DNA of 64,000 bases from Mactra quadrangularis (GCA_025267735.1 CM046303.1:30418380-30482379), one strand, 5' to 3'. Positions 13,501-23,186 are shown, numbered from the stretch's first letter. Notes: a model not told the origin generated them from the letters alone. Program-made: numbers and translations.

Positions 13501-14998
13501 AGTCTTTATTAACTTTTTTGTAAATCATTAAAATTTGTTTGAAATTCAAGCTAAGTATTTTTTAGGAAAAGAACTATCTAAATTTCATCATTTCTATTAA
13601 TATCTTCATTTACAAGAAAGATATTTGATGAAATATTTTGTTATCCTTACATTGGAATTCAATGATAAAATCCGAGGATTCCAACTGTAAGGACCCACTT
13701 ACCATTTGGATTGCTTCAGATTTTATCAGGGAAAGATAACTGACTAAAGTCCCTAATTCATTCCATTTTTGATAATTTAGCAGTTTTCAAACATATTTTT
13801 CAGGGTCAGAAATGTGATTATAATTTATGTAAAGGATGTTGTAGAAAGAAAACATCAACTGAAGTTATAGATTGTACAGGTATACCTTGACTTCTTAATA
13901 AATATTCTGGTTATAGACCCTAAAGGTGGGCAAACCTAATTTAAGAAAGTCAGTTTGCTTGTTTAGGAAAGCTTTTTAGTATCTCCTTGTGGGTATTAAT
14001 TTATAAAAAAAATATTTCATGCTCATTCAGTACCAGACACAAATGGTGGTATTTCACATTATACTGGGTTTAGGATGCAGCCCAAAGGGTAATTAATTGT
14101 GCTAATTATATAAAGTTAGTAATTGTATTTTAAAGTCTAAGTTTCATGCTTATGCACGTTCACCAACTTTACAGCTATTACCCCTGGTCATCCGGCTACT
14201 GGTATCTATCTATCAATCTCCATGGAGAGTCTTTTAATTCCACTTAGTGCAGCCAACACTTTGGCGCAACGGAATAATACCACCCTTGCAGGTACCCATT
14301 TACGCCTGGGTGAAGTGAAGCAATCGCAGGTAAATTTCTTGCTCAAGGAAATTAGCAGTGCCCCAGGTGAGGTTCTAACCCGGGACCTCTCGATCCCTAA
14401 GCGCGTGTCCTACCACTGGACTACTGCTCCTACATATATATAGTGACCTTACAGTTTACTGACCTCAGTGAGATTAGAATTACATATCTAGAACTAAAGC
14501 TGGCTAGTACATTCAGAGTGCTAAGAATCCTTGAACCTCAGCTACTCCATCTGTGAAAGGTTATACCTATTTTATATCAGCTTAGCCTTAGTTGAAATTT
14601 GAAGATAGATTTTGTTGTATTTGAATTGTTAATTTTATCGTGGACTCCTAACTTCAAAGGTTGACCCCTAAAATCTACCTATCAAGTGTCCTAGTGGTGC
14701 TGAGAATGGTGAATTTGTATCTCTGATCATTTATTGATGTATACCTCTTAAAAAATATATTTGGCTTAAATATATGTCTTTGTTATGATTATATAATTGA
14801 ACAGGCAATTTTAAATTTTCAGGTCACAGAATTCATTTTGTAACTCATCCAGCTGTGATAGAAAGAAATAAACAAACTGAAAGTGATGAGAACTTAAATA
14901 AAGACTTTAATACTTGTTCTGTAAAAAATAAGACAGTACAAAATGACAATGTAGTCTTAAAATGTGATAAGAATGATGATGTCACAAATGATGTGTGA
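4588..14998 (+). CDS. DUS1L: tRNA-dihydrouridine(16/17) synthase 1-like, 12 coding exons
   Basis: Coding exons: 4588-4591, 5551-5804, 6432-6591, 8235-8347, 9021-9103, 9942-10045, 10399-10543, 11449-11545, 12072-12166, 12693-12888, 13804-13879, 14823-14998. They sum to 1503 bases (500 residues plus stop), and every junction is GT-AG with matching phase; human DUS1L is about 473 residues. The family uses FMN to reduce uridine to dihydrouridine in the tRNA D-loop. Landmarks: [13 protein letters not shown] near residue 26; the catalytic cysteine in LNLGCPQ (Cys115); TCKIRV (Lys154); TVHGRT (His182); SNGNI; and the [10 protein letters not shown] flavin-site loop. A lysine-rich linker precedes a Cys-rich C-terminal module with a CKGCC motif across exons 10-11, as in animal DUS1L. 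The C-terminal 57 residues are Asn/Asp/Lys-rich and poorly conserved. No frameshift or stop was found, so the gene looks intact. Identification is by remembered family similarity. Confidence 0.93.
4592..5550 (+). other. DUS1L intron 1
   Basis: A GT-AG intron of about 960 bases. No element with defined ends was recognised. The open frame running into exon 2 from 5472 is intronic read-through upstream of the TCTTCCACAG acceptor. Confidence 0.6.
5822..5905. repeat. hAT-like repeat end with repeated CCACGGTATACC
   Basis: Just inside intron 2, GAGCTGGGTACCG is followed by two direct copies of ACCACGGTATACC, each carrying the palindrome GGTATACC. This resembles the ends of hAT-type non-autonomous elements. 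The opposite terminus was not found. Confidence 0.35.
7601..7866 (+). mobile_element. TATACCCCCGCTTCGAAGAAG-family MITE, copy 1
   Basis: This 266-bp element in DUS1L intron 3 starts TATACCCCCGCTTCGAAGAA, has a (GTCC)n tract near the start, and ends GCGGGGGTATCACTAGTGAG...ACTTGT. The outer GTATACCCCCGC-like and GCGGGGGTAT ends form a short inverted repeat. It is non-coding, and three more near-identical copies lie in this window (7926, 12190, 49397). Confidence 0.75.
7926..8191 (+). mobile_element. TATACCCCCGCTTCGAAGAAG-family MITE, copy 2
   Basis: Same orientation as copy 1 and about 60 bp after it. Internal sequence is almost identical (CAGCAACTATAACATGCAGC ... CACTAGTGATCATTAGC). It ends about 40 bp before the acceptor of DUS1L exon 4. 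Confidence 0.75.
10575..10700 (-). repeat. SINE 3' tail fragment
   Basis: GTTAACACCATATCAACACA...GGTCATATCACAGCG matches the conserved tail shared by the tRNA-headed SINEs at 34735, 53800, 57068 and 58125. No tRNA-like head is recognisable. Confidence 0.5.
11095..11415 (-). repeat. GGATCCGTCTATG-terminated element, copy A
   Basis: This sequence in DUS1L intron 7 is shared, in the opposite orientation, with 45690-45948. Both have a terminal GGATCCGTCTATG or CATAGACGGATCC, a nearby GGGGG/CCCCC run, and a common body around GCAAACAGTG/TGCATTTTTTCTGC. No coding capacity. Confidence 0.55.
12190..12448 (+). mobile_element. TATACCCCCGCTTCGAAGAAG-family MITE, copy 3
   Basis: Inserted about 23 bp downstream of the DUS1L exon 9 donor (12166/12167), in the same orientation as copies 1 and 2. 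It has a shortened GTCC tract and otherwise the same body and terminal ACTAGTGAGCATTAGCTCAC. Confidence 0.75.
12960..13245 (+). repeat. tRNA-headed SINE (family B), diverged
   Basis: A degenerate A-box region and the B-box-like TTTGATTCC are followed by a TGGGGCATACTTTTGTGGAG body. The body is shared with the better-preserved copy at 54333-54640 and, inverted, at 45225-45446. Confidence 0.55.
13391..13754. mobile_element. MITE with ~27-bp terminal inverted repeats
   Basis: The left end is AGGGGACTTTAGTCAGTTAT followed by TTCCCCT. The right end, read inward, is AGGGACTTTAGTCAGTTAT followed by CTTTCCCT. Further inner blocks (AGGTCCAATTAGTTGGA and TCCAACTGTAAGGACC) are also roughly inverted, so most of the 364 bp folds back. 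It is non-coding, lies in DUS1L intron 10, and ends about 50 bp before exon 11. Confidence 0.7.
14157..14442 (-). repeat. tRNA-headed SINE (family C), copy 1
   Basis: Read on the minus strand it begins AGGAGCAGTAGTCCAGTGGT (A box) and has a B box in CCCGGGTTAGAACC. The body (GGTACCCATTTACGCCTGGG on the plus strand) matches 37915-38224. It lies in DUS1L intron 11. Confidence 0.65.
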
Positions 14999-15004
14999 CA
15001 CTAT

Positions 15005-15465
15005 TTCATCATCAGTGATGCCTGTGATGACATCATCAATGACATTTGATGCAAGTGATGACATCATCAATGACATGTGATGCAAGTGATGACATCATCA
15101 ATTACTTAAGTGGTAAAAGTGATGACATCATCTATGTCATGTGGCATTAGTGATGACATCATCAATTACTTAAGTGGTAAAAGTGATGACATCATCAATT
15201 ACTTGAGTGGTAAAAGTGATGACATCATCTATGTCATGTGATGCAAGTGATGACATCATCAATTACTTGAGTGGTAAAAGTGATGACATCATCAATTACT
15301 TAAGTGGTAAAAGTGATGACATCATCAATGATGTGACATAAGTGATGACATCATCAATTACTTGAGTGGTAAAAGTGATAACATCATCTATTACTTAAGT
15401 GTTAAAAGTGATGACATCATCAATGACATGTGACACAAGTGATGACATCATCAATTAGTGACACT
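15005..15465. repeat. GATGACATCATC minisatellite after the DUS1L stop
   Basis: About thirteen exact copies of GATGACATCATC are spaced roughly 30-33 bp apart. Linkers are mostly AATTACTTAAGTGGTAAAAGT or ATGACATGTGATGCAAGT. Each core can fold as TGATGA-CA-TCATCA. The array starts within ten bases or so of the DUS1L stop, so it is expected in the 3' UTR. Confidence 0.85.
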
Positions 15466-15967
15466 CTGGGGAAATGTCTGTGATAACATATAGGTCAGAG
15501 GAAATATGTTAATTATTAGTCTTCATTTTGTCCTATTTAATTTAATCTTGCCTTTAAATACTCTGACATAAGTTCTGTATTGGGTTATTTTAGATGTATA
15601 CCAGTACAGAATTATTTTAGATATTTCAGAGCTCCATGCATCACAAAGGTTAGTTATGTTATAAATGTTATGTTTTTCTGAAACTATTATATTTTGATCT
15701 AGCAGTACTCTTAATTTATTAGTTCTAAGTGTATCATGGAAATTATAATTTTCTCATTTGCTATCCTACTATGACTCTAATATTTCCATTAACTTCTGCA
15801 TTGAGACGATAATTATGCCTTAAAATGTTTTTGTTTATGTAAAATGGTCTATTTTATGTAAATGGTCCAACTTACCAGATAGATTTTGTTTTCGAGGTGT
15901 TCTGGTATCAATGTTCTTCTTTAACTAGATAATTTTATTTTCTAACATACACATGTACTTATAAAAA
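15466..15967. other. Spacer between DUS1L and the TIR-bounded element
   Basis: AT-rich sequence that probably includes the end of the DUS1L 3' UTR. No convincing polyadenylation site could be fixed, and no gene is seen. Confidence 0.4.
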
Positions 15968-15985
15968 AGTGGATTCCATCTTTGG

Positions 15986-17019
15986 TAAAGAATCTGTTGA
16001 ACCAATTAAAATCTTATTTTATGACAAATTCACGAGAAAATCTAAAATTAACTTTAATATGGCAAACTTATTCATATGAACAATTACTGAGATACAAATG
16101 TATTTTACTGTAGATATGTAGATCATGATTTTCAAAGGGAAAGTATAAAGGTTCAGATTTCATGATTTGACCTGTAAGACCTACCTGACTAATAGTCTAT
16201 TTAAGAGTTGATCTGCCTAGAGCTGTCAGGTTTAATTTTTTTAATTATTTTGAAGTGATAAAATCAATGATGATTAAATATGCAAGTAAGGATCAACAAC
16301 CTCATGATGGGCTCATATGATAATGTAATCGTCCTATGAAAATTAACAATTATTTCTTAATATAGATCTATTTGAACAATGCAAAAATCTTTTTCCTCAC
16401 CCCAGTAAACATCATTTAGTAATAAAAATCTGAGATCATTATTTACCTTTCTCAGCTAATTACCAAACAAAGTTTTGATTTATGATTTGCTTCAATAATG
16501 TCTGATGTTGTCTAGTGTCTTAGGTCATTTGAAAAAGAATATAATTTGCTTGAAAAATATTACAAGTTTTTTTAGTTTAAATTCATTGAAATTAACTAAT
16601 GAAGCTTATTTCTATGTGAAGTATTGTTACTTGTGGTTTGTCCTCAGTTGCTATGGCCTCAGGCATTGTGACTTAATCTGCATTCTCTTGTAGATCTAAG
16701 TAAAAGCATGGCAAACTGCTGTACCATTGTGATAGAATTTCTTTGCTATAATCTGGAAACTCATATTTGTTCTTTATTTTCTCTCCTAATAGAATAAATT
16801 CTCATATATTAGAAATACATGTATATCAATGTTTGTTGAATAAGCAGCTTATCCAAAACTTAAATTCATTTTAAGTCAAAGAAGACTATAAAATTGTCGT
16901 TTCTTTTTCTTATATTGAATTGGGCCACTCTATTACAAATTTATAAAAGACTAAGCATACCAATGTAGAGAAAGGTACATTTACTTATCTTATCAGTTAA
17001 CAACCTCTTATAAAAATAT
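15986..17019. other. Left non-coding part of the candidate transposon
   Basis: About 1 kb of AT-rich sequence between the left inverted repeat and the last YqaJ block. No domain or repeat is recognised. Confidence 0.4.
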
Positions 17020-17720
17020 GATGACAGTCAATATAAATAGCAATGATAATAAATCACGTCTTCATATAGATGACACTCTGAAGATTTCCATCATTGTTTT
17101 TTTCATGTCTTCAATTGTCTCTTGGTTACTTTCCACTCTTATGATTAATAGGTCCTTTTTAGTGAATGTAACAAAGTCATACCTGTTTTTTCATGTCTTC
17201 AATTGTCCCTTGGTTACTTTCCACTCTTATGACTAATAGGTCTTTTCTACTGAACGTAACAAAGTCATACCACTTGGCACCAGAGACAAGTAACTGTCCT
17301 TGTATTTGGCAGTAGTAGGAATGTCCCTTTTTCAATATCATTTGTCCACTCTCTTCCTACAGATGAAAGTCTCTTTTTTGTTTGACTGCTGTTTTAGATG
17401 CGCCAGTAAGTGTCATGTCCTGATACCAGTGAGGACATTTTATTTCTAATATGGCCTCTCAGCATTGGCACATACTCTTCTATCTGGGGATGCTGCAAGA
17501 AATGGGAAAAGAGGATTGATCATCAACCCACAGTCATGTACCGTATATGGTTGCCTGTCTTTTTCCTATACATATTAGCAGATCCATAGTCATTTGGTTT
17601 TGATGTAAACTTAGCAGTGTTGGTCAATGATGTCATAAATTTTTCTGTCACTTCTGCTTTTCTGTTCAAGTCTTTAAAACCAATTTGTCGAAATATTTCA
17701 GTTAGAAGGAAGATCTGATG
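17020..17720 (-). pseudogene. YqaJ-like nuclease fragment, copy 1
   Basis: Minus-strand reading shows the YqaJ / lambda-exonuclease-like hallmarks. These are GLMINPLFPFLAASPD, then, one frame over, AILEIKCPHW (the Asp ... Glu-x-Lys metal-site residues), and then YCQIQGQLLVSGAKWYDFV. A single-base frameshift separates SPD from EIKCP, and there is a stop upstream of GLMINP. The segment coding for KWYDFVTF...NQGTIEDM is partly duplicated in tandem (17105-17183 and 17188-17272). A YqaJ-type domain would be an exonuclease/recombinase; this copy cannot encode an intact one. Confidence 0.68.
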
Positions 17721-18599
17721 AAAAAAAGACAGACCAGCAATTTTTCATTAGTATGTGTTTATAAATTAAGAACAACTATTAAGTCTAATCAGCACAAAAA
17801 GCAGCTGGTCTTTGTCTTCCACTTTGAGAGCACTTGATATTTTCTTGGACATTTCAAATGGAACCTCTTCTCTTGGCACCAGAAAGGTTGAAATGCATAG
17901 AAATTGTGTGTACAAAAACCCAGTATATTACTTACAGTTTCACCACTTAGCAAATTTATTTAATTTATCTCACAGGGTTTAGTTTCTTTTCCTTTCGGAC
18001 CTCAATGCCTTCTTTTTTACTGGCATATTACTTTCTTCACATTTTCTTGTGTAATGCAATGAATGTCAGTGGATAACTTTTGTAAGTATTTTTAACTAAT
18101 GCCCATGTGTCCTATCACCTTTTTTCGAGTGTCTTGAGATTTAACATACTGCTACAGCTTGAAATTGCATAACATGTTGAACTCTTAGTCATGCGTTGTC
18201 TGATAATGACTTAATCAAATAGTGAAAGAAATCATAGTTCTACATAAACAATGCTGAGATCTGTTTCTTGCCCTGACCAAATATCGTGTATGACTGAAAA
18301 TCTGATTTTTTATTTTCCTTTGATAATAATATAAAAAACTGCGATAAAAAATTCTTTCTTCTAGATGTTACATGATGAGTTTACTGCACAAATACATAAA
18401 CGTTAAAATCATTTTTTGAAAGATGAAGATGGCTTTAATCAGACCACACACACGAAAGACGACCAAACTTACATGATAGATAAAGAAATAAACTTATAAT
18501 AATTTATTTTATATTACACTAGTAAGAAAAAAATGATTTACATTGTTTGCAAAAAATGTTAGAAAACAAGTGTCTACGACTCTTTGTAGATATCAATTG

Positions 18600-19095
18600 A
18601 CAATATTGAGTGTTCTTTTTTGTCCATCTTAATGGTTGTCTTAGTTTGTTTACACATGAAACACTGACTTCCACTCTTCTTCATCAAAGATCTCTTGCTG
18701 CTGATGCAGGCTTTTACACTTCCTGATTCTCTAGATCATGACATTGTCTATATTGACCATAGGTAATTTTCTTGTCCATGGAGGATCCAACATTTCTATT
18801 GTAAGGCTTAGACCTCGACCTACTAAAGCTGTTAGCACCTCTTCTATCCTTCATAGGACATAAAGAAGAAGTTTTAGACATAAATGAGTATTTTCCAACC
18901 TTAACACTTGTTTCACATTTTTTTAGTTCTTTGCGGACATCATTCCCAGAAAAGGAAGGAAGTCATTGGTGTCTTTAAGTTACAGACCCCAGAATATTTT
19001 TGTTTATTGGAAGGCTTCATAAGATACCTCAGATTTCTGAAATTAATGTTTTGTTTTGTGGAAGCTGAGTTTATAGGGCTCAAAATCTGTGCCAA
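18600..19095 (-). pseudogene. Decayed coding segment with Ser/Arg-rich stretch
   Basis: On the minus strand 19095-18931 carries a block (LAQILSPINSASTKQN...) whose near copy lies at 19718-19551. After a frameshift it continues as RKELKKCETSVKVGKYSF, then an NSFSRSRSKPYNRN segment, and ends at a stop near 18693. It sits between the two YqaJ fragments and looks like linker sequence of the same ancestral protein. I do not recognise a domain in it. Confidence 0.45.
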
Positions 19096-19508
19096 GTAAC
19101 TGTCCTTGTACTTGCCAGTGGTAGGAATGTCCCTTTTTCAATATCATTTGTCCACTCTCTTCCTACAGATGAAAGTCTCTTTTTTGTTTGACTGGTGTTT
19201 TAGATGCGTCAGTAAGTGTCATGTCCCGACACCAGTGAGGACATTTTATTTTTAATATGGCCTCTCAGCATTTGCACATACTCTTCTATCTGGGGATGCT
19301 GCAAGAAATGGGAAAAGAGGATTGATCATCAACCCACAGTCATGTATATGGTTGCCTGTATTTTTCCTATACATATTAGCAGATCCATAGTCAGTTGGTT
19401 TTGATGTAAACTTAGCAGTGCTGGTCAATGATTTCATAAATTTTCTGTCACTTCTGCTTTTCTATTCAAGTCTTTAAAACCAACTTGTTGAAATATTTAA
19501 GTTTGAAG
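19094..19508 (-). pseudogene. YqaJ-like nuclease fragment, copy 2
   Basis: A near-copy of 17288-17700, with the same INPLFPFLAASPD motif, the same one-base frameshift after it, and the same IKCPHW block. Here the motif reads ILKIKCP, so the presumed catalytic Glu codon has become Lys. The C-terminal QIQGQL portion is truncated at the junction with 19094. Confidence 0.65.
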
Positions 19509-19540
19509 GAAGATCTGTTGAAAAAAAACCACATTTCACA

Positions 19541-19720
19541 TTTTTTTAGTTCTTTGCGGACATCATTCCCAGAAAAGGAAGGAAGTCATTGGTGTCTTTA
19601 TGTTACAGACCCAAGAATATTTTTGTTTATTGGAAGGCTTCATAAGATACCTCAGATTTCTGAAATTAATGTTTTGTTTTGTGGAAGCTGAGTTTATAGG
19701 GCTCAAAATCTGTGCCAACT
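19541..19720 (-). pseudogene. Duplicate of the 18931-19095 coding segment
   Basis: Nearly identical to 18931-19095 over about 165 bases (AGTTCTTTGCGGACATCATT ... CAAAATCTGTGCCAA on the plus strand). With YqaJ copy 2 between them, this shows a local segmental duplication within the element. Confidence 0.6.
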
Positions 19721-19726
19721 CTAATA

Positions 19727-19985
19727 GAGGAAGCATTAGTCATCTCAGATAACCTACTCACAACATGCCGGCACAGTTCTGCTGTCATCTTTCTGTATTC
19801 TACCATGTATCCACAAGGTATATTGTCTATATGCTGCATGTCTGAACGCCCTATTGGAATCTTCTAGTGACACCGCTTGTTCAGCTAACGCATTGTTACA
19901 ATGTCTTAGTGGGCTTGCAAATTTTTCTCAGATAACCTTTTCTCAGCATGCTTGCACAGTTCCTCTGTTATCCTTCTGTTGCAAA
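19727..19985 (-). pseudogene. Detached P2RX7_C second-half copies (about 1.5)
   Basis: Two diverged relatives of the 183-bp unit found at 20885-21665, recognised by CTTCTAGTGACACCGCTTGT and CAGCATGCTTGCACAGTTCC. On the minus strand they read towards GVR-x-AY/WVHGR-type sequence but carry stops and a break at 19978. Confidence 0.5.
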
Positions 19986-20091
19986 AATTGTAACCTACAG
20001 AAAGTGAGTGCACTTGTACTTGAAAACTTGTCACTTTTTAGGCAAAATTAATAATAAAATAAAATCTTAAATTGAAATTACCTTCACACAT

Positions 20092-20455
20092 TTTTTAGCG
20101 GCTGGAGTTACGTTACTAGTTATGTGTTTGCTCTCATCTGTCATGCCATTCGCCAGGAGTTTTTGTTTGACGGAATGATGCCATTTTGTTGGAATGCTGT
20201 CCTTGCGTAATTTCTTACTGGAGGGTTCATAATCCCATTTGGTGAAGTGATGTGAACAAAGTCTATCACCAGTAAACACTTGACGATCATGATTCAATTT
20301 CAAAGATACATTGCTGCAGCATTCAATGCTGCATTGCTGCTAATGGGTTTTAATAGCACTCAGTCATTTCTGACGCATCTCTGAATTGTTTGGAAAACTA
20401 TGGAAAACATAATTATGTTGGTTACGTCACGAGCTCCGGCAGCAAGATACAAAAC
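20092..20455 (-). pseudogene. THAP-type zinc finger, decayed
   Basis: Minus-strand frame: CCFVSCC near the start, VFHSFPNN, then QK-stop-LSAIKTH, and finally GDRLCSHHFTKWDYEPSSKK with DSIPTKW. This is the THAP order: Cys-x-Cys at the start, a central Trp-x-x-x-Ile, Cys-x-x-His, and a proline near the end. THAP domains bind DNA and occur in P-element and Kolobok-type transposases. The conserved Trp codon is TGA here, and another TGA follows CCRSS. The exon ends in a GTAATT donor at 20091. Confidence 0.62.
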
Positions 20456-20884
20456 AACAGTTGTCAGTCACTTTTGAAACATATTACATTGTACCTATAT
20501 ATTACGTGCTGTCGCGTTAACCTAAAACAATGACTAAGGACTTAATGGAAAACTTAATGATTCCCAGACAAAACTTAACAAGTATTTTTAACAAAACTGA
20601 TCAATTAACAAAAAATTCTCAAAACAAGCACTTTATATTAATGCAGCATTTAACAAAACCAAAAACAATCACAATAAAGACACAACAAAACTGATCAATT
20701 AACAAACAAAAAAGACTTAACAGAAAACTTAATGATTCTCAAACAAAATTTATCAAGTACTTTTAACAAAACTGATCAATTGACCAAAAAGTCTTAAAAC
20801 AAGCACCTTATATCAATGTTAAGATAACAATTAGAAGTACATGTACCTGTTCTGATGTCAATGAACTGATGTAATTCTCCATTA
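20456..20884. other. Spacer with internally repeated AACAAAACTGATCAATTAAC
   Basis: Three to four copies of ACTTAACAAGTATTTTTAAC / AACAAAACTGATCAATTAAC-like sequence occur at about 20525-20800, an AT-rich diverged tandem repeat. No coding block. Confidence 0.5.
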
Positions 20885-21665
20885 AATATTCTTCTAGTGA
20901 CACTGCTTGTTCAGCAAACACATTGTTACAATGTCTAAGTGGGCTTGGGAATTTTTCTCAGAATACCTTTACTCAGCATGCTAGCACAGTTCTACTGTCA
21001 TCCTTTGTAAGCCTTCCATGTACCCATAATGTGTACTGCCTGTAGGCAGCATGCCTGTAAGCTTTATTTGAGTCTTTCAGTGACACTGCTTGTTCAGCAA
21101 ACACATTGTTTCAATGTCTAAGTGGGCATTCAAATTTTTCTCAGTGAAGGTTATTCACACAGCATGCTGGCACAGTTCTGCTGTCATCCTTTGTAAGCCT
21201 TTCATGTACCCATAATGTGTACTGTCTGTATGCGGCATGCCTGTAAGCCCTATTTGAATCTTCCAGTGACACTGCTTGTTCAGCAAACTCATTGTTTCAA
21301 TGTCTAAGTGGGCATGCAAATTTTTCTCAGTTAACCTTCACACAGCATGCTGGCACAGTTCTGCTGTCATCCTTTGAAAGCCTTCCATGCACCCATAATG
21401 TGTACTGTCTGTATGCAGCATGCCTGTAAGCTCTATTCAAGTCTTCTAGTGACACTGCTTGTTCAGCAAACGCATCGTTACAATGTCTAAGTGGGCTAGG
21501 AAATTGTCCCTGATAACCTTCACACAGCATGCTTGCACAGTCCTCCTGTCATCCTTTGAAAGCCTTCCATGTACCCATAATGTGTACTGTTTGTATGCAA
21601 CATGCCTGTAAGCACTATTCGAATCTTCCAGTGACACTGCTTGTTCAGCAAACACATCGTTTTGA
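20885..21665 (-). pseudogene. Five tandem ~183-bp copies of a P2RX7_C second-half exon
   Basis: Starts of GTGACACTGCTTGTTCAGC occur about every 183 bases (near 20895, 21078, 21264, 21447, 21629). On the minus strand each unit encodes about 61 residues with the core AYRHAAYRQYTLWVHGRL followed by a RTVPACCVKV block. That is the signature of the C-terminal P2X7 intracellular domain family (P2RX7_C), widespread in transposon-like genes of invertebrates. Some junctions stay in frame and others shift, so the array is not one clean reading frame. Confidence 0.72.
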
Positions 21666-22429
21666 ATGTTAGCTGAATATACAGTGTTAAAGGGTCAATT
21701 ATACTTATTCTCATCTCCTGAAAAAGAAGTAATTGTTTATAACGTTTGTATAAAAGTATGCATTATTCAACAACTGTTTTTATCAATTTGCTGCATCTAG
21801 TAGTCAATGATAAATATGCTAGCCAGTCTATATAACTTTCCTAAAAAGGTAATTATAAGCGTTTTGTCTTGATTTTTATTTTTAATAAGGGTTTGAATGT
21901 ACATAACATAAGACTTGTCAAAATTACTTCGCCTATCTGGTTTAGAGGTTATTTAAGTCTGGGTACTCTTGACAAATTCTATTTACAACACATGATGGCT
22001 CTGGTCTTCTTTTGTGACATCTAAGCTAACCATGAACCCATTATGTGGTAAGACGTAGGAATCTAAAACAATAATAAAATTGCCATTTGTTATTCCTCAA
22101 AAGAAAAAATACTATTAATACTATTAAGATTACCTATTATTGTTTTTGCGTGTGAGGTTTTTTTTATACCTTTTCTAGGTTTCTTTCTTTGGTATGTAGA
22201 TGATTTTTTGGTTTAGTTTGTCATTCTGATTTTGTGCTAGGGCCAAATATGTTTGATATGCATTATTTACAACTTTCCCAGCCAGTATCATAAGTTCTAG
22301 TTTTTTCTTTAGAGAGGCACATATCATATCACTTGGCCCCTTCAATGGCCTGATACTGTAAAGTAGTACATAATCCTGACATAGTTCTTCTAGTTAAGTT
22401 GCATTAGGAGGTCACATTTTTCTGAAATT

Positions 22430-22710
22430 GCCCAGTTATAAAATTTAATTTATCAGAATTCAAATTGTGAGTTCAGTAATACTGTCAAGCACTTCTGCTT
22501 TCTACAGCTCACTATCTCCTGTTGTGTTGGCATTTCCCTACAGTGGGTACATTTACACCAGTCAGGTATGGGTATACTTGTGTCAGGGTGGAAACCACCA
22601 GGCTGTCTAATAGCTGGCTCTATTACTTTTATGGTTAGTGATGGTCATTTCTCCACCGTCTTCAATAGTGCAGCTTTACACTCGTCATGGTTCATACCAT
22701 CTATCTCAGC
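22430..22710 (-). pseudogene. P2RX7_C first-half exon, copy 2
   Basis: Minus-strand AEIDGMNHDECKAALLKTVE, a stop, then the RQPGGFHPDTS region and a DWCxCxxC...PTQQE cysteine cluster. It is a duplicate of 22885-23186 with several substitutions. In intact P2RX7_C relatives this WC-x-C-x-x-C-x-x-MPT-x-x-E-x-x-CC cluster precedes the AYRQY block. Confidence 0.62.
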
Positions 22711-22740
22711 CTGAAATAATAAACATAATTGTTATGATTT

Positions 22741-22886
22741 AAAGTTCTTTGTAACACATGACTTGCTCACAATTAGCGATCCACTTAGTGAATCTGAAGC
22801 CTCCTAACGAGAGAAGTTCTTTCAACTCAGCAGCAAGTCTAATACCAGTCCTTGAATCTGATACAGACTTGAGAACATAGAATGTG
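22741..22886 (-). mobile_element. BEL/Pao retrotransposon reverse-transcriptase fragment
   Basis: Minus-strand FYVLKSVSDSRTGIRLAAEL followed by GGFRFTKWIANCEQVM closely resembles the region after the polymerase active site in BEL/Pao reverse transcriptases. The two catalytic aspartates normally found between FYV and LKS are missing here. The fragment is about 145 bp, has no LTR nearby, and lies between two P2RX7_C exon copies. Confidence 0.62.
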
Positions 22887-23186
22887 GTCACATTTTTCTG
22901 AAATTGCCTTGTTATAAAATTTAATTTATCAGAATTCAAATTGTGAGTTCGGTAACACTGTCAAGCACTTCTGCTTTCTACAGCACACTCTCTCCTGTTG
23001 GGTTGGCATGTCCCTACAGTGGGTGCATATGCACCAGTCAGGTATGGGTAAACTTGTATCAGGGTGGAAACCACCAGGCTGTCTTATGGCTGGCCTCATC
23101 ACTTCAATGGTTAGTGATGGTCATTTCTGCACCATCTTCAATAGTGCAGATTTACACTCATCATGGTTCATACCATCTATCTCAGC
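22885..23186 (-). pseudogene. P2RX7_C first-half exon, copy 1
   Basis: Starts at a TTTCAG acceptor in phase 0: AEIDGMNHDECKSALLKMVQ, an in-frame TGA, then PSLTIEVMRPAIRQPGGF and DWCICTHCRDMPTQQERVCC. The cysteine pattern is that of the zinc-binding part of P2RX7_C. Copy 2 has the TGA at the same codon. The exon fits in phase after the upstream exon ending at 25685. Confidence 0.66.
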
